This document shows, in pieces, positions 8,630 through 17,281 of a stretch of DNA of 17,281 nt; position 1 is the first letter of the stretch, and every line of letters begins with the position of its first letter. Position numbers and translations under genes: made by a program. Where the stretch lies: NCBI GenBank assembly GCA_946803715.1, contig CAMPET010000117.1, positions 1 through 17,281 of the forward strand. Direction: 5' to 3'. This DNA comes from Beroe ovata. Lineage: Eukaryota; Ctenophora; Nuda; Beroida; Beroidae. A model generated the notes under the pieces. It saw only the letters and a program-made list of their open reading frames with translations. It had not been told where the DNA came from and ran no database searches.

Positions 8630-9170
8630 TCATAAACTCTTACTTAACATTTCCTGATAACCATATGATTCCTCTTCTCATGGCCACTGACTAAGTGGTT
8701 AGGCAAAGATGAGTACTGAGTAGGATATCCCAGATCAGAAAGCAGTCAGATATGTATCACTGGTCGGAACGTGTGTTGTGGCTTGAAGAGGGTAGAATGG
8801 GCCACCCTGTCTGAGGAGAATATGAATTGATTTGCATTGATTCCTCAATCCCACTTGACCATGAAATGTGCATTGAAAGAAGCCCAAGTCTACAAAATGA
8901 TATAGTAAGCATCTAAAAAGTAGATAAGAAGTTTGGAAGTCAAATGACCAATTGTATGGCATACCTTCGACATTTATGCCATCAAAAGTGGAAAATATTC
9001 CTTGCACTATAAAAATTGCAATAACATTCTCTCTCAAGCACCAAATTTGAGGTTTGATAGCAACGGTAGAAAGACAGAAAAGTGACCATCCAGCCATCGG
9101 CCATTTAGCCATAATTGGGAATTTCTTAGGCATAGCCACATGGCCGGTGGCTGTTGGATCTGTAATCTCT

Positions 9171-10600
9171 ATTATAATTTGGCATTCTCTCTTTTATTAT
9201 GGACTCTGTGAGTCACGGCGTGCGTGTTGCTATGGGAATAAGGTGTAGTTGGAAGGATGCACGTGCAAAAAAAGTAGCCTGTAGGCTCATTTCTTATTGT
9301 GCTGTTTCGATTACGTTGCTCTCTCTGTTGATAGGAGAGACAAGAGTTGCACGTGCAGTTTAATGCGCGCGCAATGACAGTCTGATCTTGCATGATATGT
9401 TTCTGCTTTTTACTGAATCATCGACCAAACACTGGAATACCTGTTGCTGTGATCGCTCTTGATCTGGAATCTGGATTTAAGCTACTACGTTCAACATCTT
9501 TCACAATACGTTGGTCAGTAATGTATCTGATGCGTTTATGTTTATCCTGACTACTTGAGTACTTGACGGGCTCCCTAGTCCCTATTATAATTTGGCATTC
9601 TCTCTTTTATGGACGTTTCTGTGCGTTCACCGAGTATTGCGTGTTGCTATGGTAGTGTATGAGTTGCACGTGCAAAAATTAGCAGCCTGTAGGCTCATTT
9701 CTTATGGTGCTGTTTCGATTACGTTGGTCTTTGCTCTCTCTGTTGATAGGAGAGACAAGACACTTTAATGCGAGCAATGACAGTGAGATCTTGCATAATA
9801 TGTTTCTGTTTTGCACTGAATTATCGACCACACACACTGAGTGACCTGTTGCTGTGACCGTTCTTAATCTGGAATCTGGATTTAATGTGCAACTTCATTC
9901 AACATCTTTCACAATACGTTAGTCGTTTCATAATCTGATGCGTTGATGTTTGTTGTGACTACTTGAGTACTTGACGGGCTCCCTAGTCCATATTATAATT
10001 TGGCATTCTCTCTTTTATTATTATTATGGACTCTGTGAGTCACGGCGTGCGTGTTGCTATGGTTGCGTATGAGTTGCACGTGCAAAAAGTAGCAGCCTGT
10101 AGGCTCATTTCCTGTGATGCTGTTTTGATTACGTTGCTCTCTGCCTGTTGATAGGAGAGACATGAGTTGCACGTGCAGTTTGATGCGTGCGCAATGACAA
10201 TCATATATCGCATAAATTGTTTCTGTTTTGCACTGAATCATCGACCAAACGGCACACACACACTGGATGACGCGTTCCTGTGATCGTTCTCGATCTGGAA
10301 TCTTATATAAAGCTACAATCGACATTTTTCACAATAAGTTGGTCGCTCTATTAATTTCTAATGCATTGATGTATAATGTGACTACTTGAGTACTTGACGG
10401 GCTCCCTAGTCTATATTATAATTTGGTTGTTTGTTTGTGTTTATTTCTGTATGTCCGTCACTAAATGCACGTGCTGATTTTAAAGTTATGTGCGCGTTGC
10501 CATGGATACGTGCTACTACTGTAATAGTGAACTGAGAGCTCATTTCTGATGATGGTGCTTTGATAACGTTTTAGATTTCGTTGGTGGGATGATGCAAGTA
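9171..10600. repeat. Tandem array of ~410-bp units (three full, one divergent)
   Basis: Units start at 9171, 9584, 9992 and 10415 with ATTATAATTTGG, giving spacings of 413, 408 and 423 bp. The first three share successive blocks: CATTCTCTCTTTTA, a run ending GTGTTGCTATGG, CCTGTAGGCTCATTTC, GTTGATAGGAGAGACA, CTGGAATCTGGATTTAA (TTATATAAA in unit 3), and the closing GAGTACTTGACGGGCTCCC. Differences between units are small indels and substitutions. The fourth starts the same way, then diverges (TTGCCATGG, GAGCTCATTTC still recognisable) and fades near 10600. No protein is conserved across units, so the array is non-coding: satellite-like, or a duplicated regulatory block. Confidence 0.88.
9260..10473. 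promoter_or_regulatory. Six CACGTG E-boxes within the tandem array
   Basis: CACGTG occurs at 9260-9265, 9350-9355, 9667-9672, 10077-10082, 10170-10175 and 10468-10473, in most cases inside the longer palindrome TGCACGTGCA. Units 1 and 3 carry two each; unit 2 has lost its second, and unit 4 has one. This is the consensus for bHLH factors of the Myc/USF/CLOCK class. Repetition follows from the array, so function is not shown. Confidence 0.45.
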
Positions 10601-10665
10601 GGTTCTGATTCGAGCAAAAGTCAAATTTTTTTCTTGAGTTGACAGTTGTTGCTTTTGCTCTGCAG

Positions 10666-10841
10666 TTATTCTTTTCGATTCATGGTAAAATACGATGTTA
10701 TTTTCAATAATGCTGCTCAAACTGAAACGATTAATGAAAGTCGGACAACCGGGCGAGCACCATTTTCTGTGCTTATTCGAAGAACTGGCCGAATATAATT
10801 GTGATCAATTGCTCCTCCATAAAATCGCCTTTTTTAAATAG
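10666..10841 (+). other. Exon-like segment of unknown nature
   Basis: The segment is bounded by CTCTGCAG on the left and AG|GTAAGTACG on the right, a good acceptor and a near-consensus donor. Two short overlapping frames are open within it, one beginning MLLKLKRLMKVGQPGEHHF and ending at a TAG two bases before the donor. I recognise neither, and no partner exons were found on either side. It could be a non-coding exon, a gene remnant or chance. Confidence 0.2.
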
Positions 10842-10979
10842 GTAAGTACGTTGGATTTTGATCACAGGTCATGTGTTTAGCTGTTGTTTTAAAGCTTGAC
10901 GTCCTGTTGTAGTTTCCAATGGGTAGTGCATCACGTCCACTTGGCGGGTTTTCTAATATTATAATAAAAGCTCCGCTCA

Positions 10980-11075
10980 TGTTCCCGCGCTGCGTGACCC
11001 AAATACTCCGCTGCGCGTCTTTCTAGTACGACTTTTCTGTTCACTGAGTAGAACAGGGGCGCGCAACGTGTGCAC
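10980..11075. repeat. Dispersed ~95-bp CG-rich repeat, copy 2
   Basis: Nearly identical and in the same orientation to 812-906, from TGTTCCCGCGCTGCG to CGCGCAACGTGTGCAC. It opens a CG-rich island (10980-11580) that also contains the inverted relative of 2313-2356 and a family A element. Confidence 0.8.
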
Positions 11076-11144
11076 ATCCGCTCAAGCAATTTTAGAAACG
11101 CATGGCGCGGGAGCACGGTCATGTCAAGTTAAATTTTGGGTGTC

Positions 11145-11186
11145 TATGACAGCCCCTGTCGAGAATTGCGCGCGCAAATTTATCGC
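11145..11186 (-). repeat. CG-rich segment repeated in inverted orientation at 2313-2356
   Basis: Read on the minus strand this segment gives TTTGCGCGCGCAATTCTCGA followed by CAGGGGCT. The plus strand near 2321-2352 has the same blocks with a few added bases in the CG run. In both places a family A element follows within roughly 100-130 bp, although the sequence between is not obviously related. Confidence 0.6.
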
Positions 11187-11290
11187 AGACAGCTGGCAAG
11201 TGGCACTCGCCGCTTCGTAGCTTATGCGTGGTTCACGTAAGCACAACACTGGGCCTTGTATCGTCTAGGGCCTTGCCGGATGTTATATGT

Positions 11291-11396
11291 TTGTCAGATT
11301 TTATCTGACCTCAGTTTCTCGCGCGCGGCGCGCGCGCCTTCATCGAAGGCCGAAACATGAAGGCGCGCGAGAAACAGGTCAGGTAACATCTGACAA
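11291..11396. mobile_element. MITE-like inverted-repeat element, family A, copy 2
   Basis: This 106-bp sister of 2488-2589 starts TTGTCAGATTTTATCTGACC and ends GGTCAGGTAACATCTGACAA, with the same TTTCTCGCGCG arms and CCTTCATCGAAGGCC centre. It is flanked by a perfect 9-bp target-site duplication, GTTATATGT (11282-11290 and 11397-11405). Small differences in the centre (an extra AAACA, a shorter right CG run) reduce the hairpin relative to copy 1. The intact duplication suggests a more recent insertion than copy 1. Confidence 0.92.
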
Positions 11397-11405
11397 GTTA
11401 TATGT

Positions 11406-12099
11406 CTCAATTGCGCGGCGCGCAGTAGATAAGCAGCGGACGTGACCGGGACAAATAACATCCGGCATGGGCAAGTATCGCTGCAGGCAAATTTCATCTG
11501 ACCCAGCTGATCCTCGCGCGGCTGAGTTCTATTGAACAGGGGCATCCGATGAAGGCCTAGGCGCGCGTGTGCCGCGCGAAAAATATTTTCGAATATATAT
11601 TTTTCGACATTCGACAATGGTGACGTTTAATGAATAATTCCCATATTGTATATGTGCGTTGTGAAACATAAATTTCAAGTTCAAAAATTAACATACAATT
11701 ACAACAATGTGAAAATACATCAACATGCAAAAGGAAAACCTCAAGCTGAACGTGAAATTGGAGGCGAAGCGTTACATAGCTATAATGAACAGTTTCAGGT
11801 CACTATTGCAATGGCTTCCTCAAACTTGAAATTGTACTAAAATATGAAGGTTATGGAGCAGCAGACCACCCCGGAACTATGGAACAAGTGCTGTAAAACA
11901 TGATGTAATGACTCAGAAAAGAAACCATATCGTATCACTTATTTTCCTCCGCTTTTCTTAGAATAATAATACCGTGAATCAAGGACATGACGTATCAGTA
12001 TCTCATGTTGTGTGCTTTATATCTTGTAAAACCAAGTTGTCAAAATAGCGAACAATTGGATAAATACATACAATAAATCTTATTTAAAACGCGAAGAAT
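11406..12099. other. Intergenic region downstream of the RhoGEF gene
   Basis: The left half to about 11580 is CG-rich and probably repeat-derived (GCGCGGCGCGC, CCTCGCGCGGC). At about 11579-11606 GAAAAATAT and ATATTTTTC form a 9-bp inverted pair. The right half is AT-rich. An open plus-strand frame at 11646-11840 shows no recognisable domain and I do not call it. Confidence 0.5.
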
Positions 12100-12105
12100 T
12101 TTAAT
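12100..12105 (-). terminator. Possible polyadenylation signal (ATTAAA) of the RhoGEF gene
   Basis: On the minus strand ATTAAA lies about 176 nt past the stop codon at 12281-12283. It is the common variant signal, set in AT-rich sequence; no closer AATAAA was seen. Confidence 0.4.
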
Positions 12106-12280
12106 AAAAACAATACAAAATACAAAAATAAAACCCTGCCAAAGGTCGATTCTTGTCTCAGTCCTGATGAGGGAGAGAATGATGCTTCTGGTATATTGCG
12201 CTATTCCAAGAACAGAGCACTCAGCATTATCAACATAATACATATTCAATACATCCAGCATAAGCAAAGCAGCTGTGAGT

Positions 12281-15200
12281 TCATACTCGGGTCTGTGGAT
12301 TATCTGACGCTTCCTCTGATATGGAATAGGTGTTGAGGTAAACACGTTTCGGGCGAGATCTCGATATCGAGGAGGAGGCGTGAGCAGCGTTATTTTCCGT
12401 CATCTGCGCTTTGACCGCCTTCAATTCTTCCTCCAAACTGAAAATAGTCCAGGTGTCACGTCGTAATGAAACAAACCTTAAACTGGCAGCGTCAGTTTTC
12501 AGCTATGACAAGAATGTCCTATAGTACAATAATATCCTTACCGGTTGAAATCGTTATCTTTCCTCTCAACGGCCGACCTAAGTTCAGCTACTTCCTGCTT
12601 CAACTCATCAATGATTGAGGACTTCTTCTTCGAGTCCTGTACTACCCACAACATGCAGTCCCTCATTTTCATCAAAACTGGATTGATATTTGCCTGAAGT
12701 TAGGTCCGTTAGTCCACGTTTTGTGCATGAAGTTCATAATGAAACGTTTCAGTACTGCACTTATCAAATACTTTGATAATGTCGTGTATCACTTCCCTCA
12801 GCGGTATTCATTTGCTGCTAATCAAGTTTTAATACCGGCTGTATGAATGTTCCATGCTATTTTTAGCGAGATTCGGACGCCTTTGTGGGCGAGCTCACGT
12901 TTCGAGGAATTGAAATTCAAAGCAAGGAATTCCTTTCACTATGGGTGTTTAACCGCATGAATGTAATCATGGGTAATTGGTAAACTTATTTAAGGGACTT
13001 AGTTATGAGCACATTAATTTCCAAATGGAAATATTTAGCATTCTAACACGCACAACGGATTGCTCAGTTGATATCAGGAAACGACCGCGGCACATATGTA
13101 ATGTTTCTCTGACCTGGGGCAACATGAAGTTCTGTACATGACTATACCAAAGGGGTCTAAAGAGGCACGAAGGTATTGAGCTTGCTACGAAGGTATTGAG
13201 CTTGCTACGAAGGTATTGAGCTTGCTATAAGAAGAAGTACAAAAGCAGTACCTGGTTGGAGGAATCATCAGCAGCGTATCCTGAGTCGGAACTCTTCTGT
13301 CGCACAGGATTGTCTTGCAGCGTCTGATTGGAAGGGAGGGTCTGGTTGGAGTGTGAAATAGCCTGGTTCAACTCCTCTTGTGATAAACATGTTGTGTGGC
13401 GTCTATTCTCTTCCACTCTCTTCTGCGAATAGTCCGTTAGACATGGGGTGGAGGAGGGTGAACTAGAGGAGAGCGGGGTTACCCCTGACCTCCTGTGAGA
13501 GGAAAACATGCCCGCTCTTTGGTATCGACTCTCACACAGATGTATGAGGATCAACGGAACAAAGGATATACACTACGATAGGGGAGGGGCTGTTATAGAT
13601 CTTCCATAATATTACAATCATGGGAATAACGTCCCGTATTGCCCTAATCGATATATAATGCGTTTGGCAACTTTCTCAATTGGTAGAAGGAATTCTGGCG
13701 CACCGATAATTGAATATTACAAAACAGCCAATCGAATCAGGGCGGCAATGCTCATTCAGGAAGCCCTCATACACACAAAATCTCTCCCGAACGCACGAAT
13801 TTCCACACATTTGATGATAAAATCACCTGCTTCTCCGCCACGTGCATGCTGATTGCGCGGCGCGCAGCAGTTCCAGGCCTGGGTGCAGGTCTCTGGACGG
13901 GTCGGTTTAGGGGAACAGTTCTCTTCCCCAGGTTTTGGAGGAAGGAGACAAGCCGGTCAATTTCCTCCTCTTGAATGTCCAGGGAGTTACTGTCTGTCGG
14001 CTGAGGAGAAAGGGCGTGTTACAGACACAATTCCTGTCTTCACAAGGGGTACAATGTACATTCAAAGAGGGGTGTGCGTTTTGAAGGTTCTGCCTTTTAA
14101 GTGGTTGGATGTGTAGGTTATTGAGGTTGGCATTATCTTGACGTGCCAGAGAGGCTATTGTCCGAATGTGAGGGGGCGTGTCTACTATATGAAATGTAGG
14201 TGTGACTCACAAGTCCACGCTACGGCAAGTGCAGGTCATTAGTCCACAGTCCAGTGTTTATGTGAATGAGGAATGCGAAAAGGAATAATTCACATTATGA
14301 TGGGCTGCTCCCAATACTCCACAACCTCAATTTTCCAGGAAAATCACAACTTACCAGGTATACATGATCGCTCTGCTCCTCAATATCGTCAAGTGTCAAG
14401 TTCCGGGGCTGATCTGAGAATTGATTATCAGCTAGAATTCCATTATTCGAGTTGTCAAAATCTTATCGTTACACAAGTGTCAAAGTGAATCATGTAATTG
14501 TATGAAGATTTATTAATGTTCCCGGAATGCAACCATTATCATTGTGTCATTTCGACACAAAAGTCAATCTAAATATGTGTCAAGATGGAAGCTTGTGTCA
14601 AGATTGATGAACGAATTTCCCGAAATAACACGCATGATTATGATAGCATCCTACTCACCGGTATCAGGATCTGCATCGAATGACACCGATATCTCCCGTT
14701 CAGGTGACACCACCTCAATATCGCTATCCTCGGAGTCGAATCTCTCGTCGGAGCTAAGACCTCCACCGCCCGTCGTATCCGAGATGAGATCTCCCTCCGA
14801 GATAGCCTCATTCATGAGTCGTATCCACGCGTCCTTCTGGTCAGCGGTGGTGCAACTAAACCGGTAAAGAAGAGGCTGGACCTTGGAGTTATCGGCTGAC
14901 CGTTTGTTTGAGTTACTGATCACCATGAACACTGTTTTCTCACACATATCGTTCTTCACGAGGCACCCCTTCACTTTGATCACTGGGTACTGGACGTCGT
15001 CAAAATTGAGGATCAGTTTATTGTCCTTTTCCTTCAGTAGTAGCATGTAATCATTGTACAGGAAGAGCTGTACAATCTTACTGTTACTGCCCGCCTTCAT
15101 CGATTGCAATGTCACCTGATCTCGGTGGATGAGTCGACGCTTGTCCGAACTGAGATCAAAGTCCTTCAACTCCCGACTACACCGACCCTTCACCTCAAAA

Positions 15201-16695
15201 CGAGTTTGGAAAAGTTCCAACTCGGCCTTGTTATTCGCTTCCTTCACATAGTTATTGATATACTGTAACGCGTCCTCGATAACAGTTATCGCTTCCTGCA
15301 AGCTGTGGTGATCAGGATGATTTTCCGGGGTGTGTTTGAACAGTTTCTTCAGAAGTGGCGGATATTTCGTGAGACGGGTAGCCACGGCTAACAGGAAATC
15401 TGGATATGTCCGGCGTCGGCACACTTTCTTAGCCTCGAGTGCCTCCGTGAGCAGTTTGAATGTCTTGCTGTCCTTGCACTTGTCGCGATAGTACTTCTCA
15501 GCGATTAGTTTCTTAGCGCCGAGCCGCGCGTACGCATCTCTGATGCACATACCGGCAGCTGAGTTCCCACTATAGTTCCTGATCAGAACATTGCCGATCA
15601 TGTGGTTGGATTGCGTGGTTTCCTGCACAATGCTCTCCTTGAGTTCAGTGTAGAGCGCAGTGCAGGACTTAAGGAGGTCATCGAGAGCAGGGAACAGCTC
15701 GACACATTCTTCTTCGCTGACCAGATCGCGGTCCACCATCTTGCTCTTGAAGATACGGAGCAAAATCTTCAGATCCCTGATGTGATTGTGTTCGGTTTCA
15801 ATGAGCTCGGATATTCCATGGAGACGTTCCTCCTGCTCCTTCGTCATGACAACACACGGTGACATGCACGTGACACTGCCACGCCAACTATCGTCATCAG
15901 AATCGTCCGTCAGGTAGTCCTCTCCATCAGATTCGGTGGGGGATACAGACCGACCAGTGGTCGACAGGGTGTGGTTGTTGTGGTTATCTGTGTTCGTGTG
16001 AGGGGCCATGCTCACACGACGGAGAAGTGATGTTTCTGGCTCACGTGATGGAATTCTGCGTAATGCCTGGGGAGTGGGGGACGTTTTAGGGAATATTTGG
16101 GGGAGTAGGTGAATTTTTTGGGAATGTTTGTGGGATTGGGGTATGCCCTGTTTGCACCTATCCTTGCCATAGAAGCAGGATGACGTAAAATTTATGCTCG
16201 ATTTAGAGCACAAAGTTAGGGCACAGCTGGGCCAAAGAGAGCATCATAATTACGTTGAGGGATAGCAGAGACCATTACGTTAACAACTCCTTTTAAGTAT
16301 GGGAATAATATTCAAAAAATATTATGCGAAATCTATGTTACTGATTCTCTTGCCATCTCAGAAACTCACATTAGACTGAGCGACGTCTCTCAGTTCGCTC
16401 GAGTTTGGCCGTTTCGATTGCAGTAACCCAACTGAAATGAGAGCTATTATATAGAAGGACAATAGAGGGAATCAGTAAGTTGGCAGCACACTGTCACGAC
16501 AAACAAAGAAACAAAACCACCAGAGATAAGGGTCATCAAATTTTCATCACATTTTGAATCTTTTATTTTTCACGAGAATTCTACTTGATACTTTCCAAAG
16601 AACTTACGAAAATTTCTATGAAAGTCATACGATCGATCGGTCTTCAGAAGTTGGACATCGTTATTAAACATTTTCTGGGAATCGCGCATTGTCAT
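12281..16695 (-). CDS. Lbc-type Rho guanine-nucleotide exchange factor (DH-PH), eight coding exons
   Basis: Minus-strand exons are 16608-16695, 16370-16431, 14659-16066, 14355-14413, 13827-14000, 13252-13422, 12542-12693 and 12281-12437. All are GT-AG and every phase joins, giving 2271 nt, or 756 aa plus TGA. The large exon holds the DH domain (about 131-326) with the CR1 block ELIETEHNHIRDLK and the invariant-type RLTKYPPLLKKL (281-292). It also holds the PH domain (about 358-476) ending DAWIRLMNEA, with the conserved Trp near 464. Motif wording matches the ARHGEF2/AKAP13/ARHGEF28 group, which loads GTP onto RhoA. Residues 655-730 form a charged coiled coil, also usual there. The chain ends QTRV, a class I PDZ ligand. 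No C1, RGS or PDZ domain precedes the DH. The second ATG (16689) has the better context, and the frame stays open upstream, so extra 5' exons are possible. The exon 13252-13422 acceptor is the least certain junction. Confidence 0.88.
13167..13226. repeat. Three perfect 20-bp tandem repeats in a RhoGEF intron
   Basis: The unit ACGAAGGTATTGAGCTTGCT is repeated exactly three times (13167, 13187, 13207), then breaks into ATAAG. It sits in the minus-strand intron, beginning 26 bases inside the donor of the exon ending at 13252. Perfect copies suggest recent expansion and likely length polymorphism. Confidence 0.95.
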
Positions 16696-17281
16696 TGAGA
16701 AACACGATATATAGTATGATGTCAGATGATGAGATGCGTCTCGCTGGAAACGATATCGCGTATCGATATAATATGAAAACATGGATGCTAGCTATCATGT
16801 TTGTACATACTACTGGACGCTCGGTTTATGTTGTAGTAACATGCACAAGTAACATAATGATACGACTTGGAGTATAATGAAGCACAGATAGTATATAGTA
16901 GGTGTGGGAGACTCTCTGTTCATGTGGGTCCTGAGTCCTCCGAGCAGAGGTGGTGAGAGCGGATTGGTGAGGAGGCATTGTGGTTAAAGGCGAGGTTTGA
17001 GCGGTGTTAACAGTAAGTGAGTGGTTGGAAGGAGTATATTTCGATGAGAAAAGAGAGGGGGAGTGAAAATTCCAAGAATGGTTTTAAATCCTGCTAAAAA
17101 TCAATGAGTTGTGGGATATCATTGAAACAATATCGATTTGTACTACGAGTTTTAATTCTGTTAAATATTTGGAGTATTTACATATTAAAATTCCGACTAA
17201 AAATTTGAAGATTTGGCATGTAAAAACTGTGGGGGCAGATTGAACTTCTGGAAATATATAGGCATCATGTCACACCATCAA
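16696..17281. other. 5' flank of the RhoGEF gene
   Basis: This region precedes the proposed start codon on the minus strand. A possible acceptor (TTTCCAG at about 16748-16754) would keep the frame open into the first exon, so an upstream exon may exist. A minus-strand frame starting MPPHQSALTTSARRTQ near 16980 is open for about 50 codons but has no good donor, and I do not call it. The rest is AT-rich with purine-rich runs on the plus strand; no clear core promoter is visible. Confidence 0.5.

Noticed and set aside
11646-11840. Plus-strand 64-codon frame (contains HAKGKPQAEREIGGEAL)
   Set aside because: It looks mildly protein-like, but no family is recognised and no partner exon or conservation supports it; a homology search would be needed.
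13252-13554. Longer version of the RhoGEF linker exon beginning at the CTCACAG acceptor near 13498
   Set aside because: That acceptor would need a preceding exon ending in phase 2, but the exon 13827-14000 ends in phase 0; the TATTCGCAG acceptor at 13423-13425 keeps the frame.
14544-14867. Plus-strand 107-codon frame opposite the RhoGEF
   Set aside because: It is the antisense shadow of the Ser/Asp-rich end of the DH-PH exon and has no independent support.
15602-15862. Plus-strand 86-codon frame inside the RhoGEF core
   Set aside because: It is an antisense shadow of the DH domain coding sequence.
16880-16985. Minus-strand frame beginning MPPHQSALTTSARRTQ as a possible first RhoGEF exon
   Set aside because: No acceptable donor with the required phase was found before its stop.

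Overview
This window is eukaryotic nuclear DNA from an invertebrate metazoan. Every recognisable gene is split by introns with GT/AG borders whose phases join without a break. Two of the genes belong to animal families: a CIBAR/FAM92 ciliary BAR-domain protein and an Lbc-type Rho guanine-nucleotide exchange factor. The background is AT-rich with small CG-dinucleotide-rich islands formed by short inverted-repeat elements. A lone N at 1707 marks a draft assembly. The species cannot be named from the sequence; a sponge, cnidarian or other highly polymorphic marine invertebrate would fit, but that is a guess.

Layout. Positions 1-1706 are a second, diverged copy of 5257-6967, and the left copy stops exactly at the N. 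The left copy carries the last exon and 21 nt of the third exon of a small gene whose complete form (four exons, minus strand, 6546-7510) lies beyond the right copy. Between the copies sits a complete five-exon CIBAR/FAM92 gene (plus strand, 3031-4706, 246 aa), convergent with the small gene, which encodes a 117-aa single-pass membrane protein I do not recognise. A decayed 3' end of a non-LTR retrotransposon lies at about 7869-8185. It is followed by a 215-bp inverted-repeat element (8415-8629) and a roughly 410-bp tandem array of four units (9171 to about 10600) carrying six CACGTG boxes. A GC-rich repeat island occupies 10980-11580. From 12281 to 16695, minus strand, I reconstruct an eight-exon RhoGEF of 756 aa: a DH-PH core in one large exon, a C-terminal coiled coil, and a terminal class I PDZ-binding motif (QTRV).

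Repeats. Four short elements form two related families. Family A is at 2488-2589 and 11291-11396; family B is at 5954-6061 and 6090-6185. Three of the four have 9-bp target-site duplications, and in both families each terminal repeat contains its own small inverted repeat. The stem bases differ between the families but stay paired, which is the most unusual signal in the window. The duplicated left copy supplies the empty site for one insertion.

The genes do not form one pathway. CIBAR proteins act at the base of cilia; the RhoGEF would activate Rho at a membrane or junction reached through a PDZ partner. I saw no tRNA, rRNA or CRISPR array, but my reading is not an exhaustive computational search.
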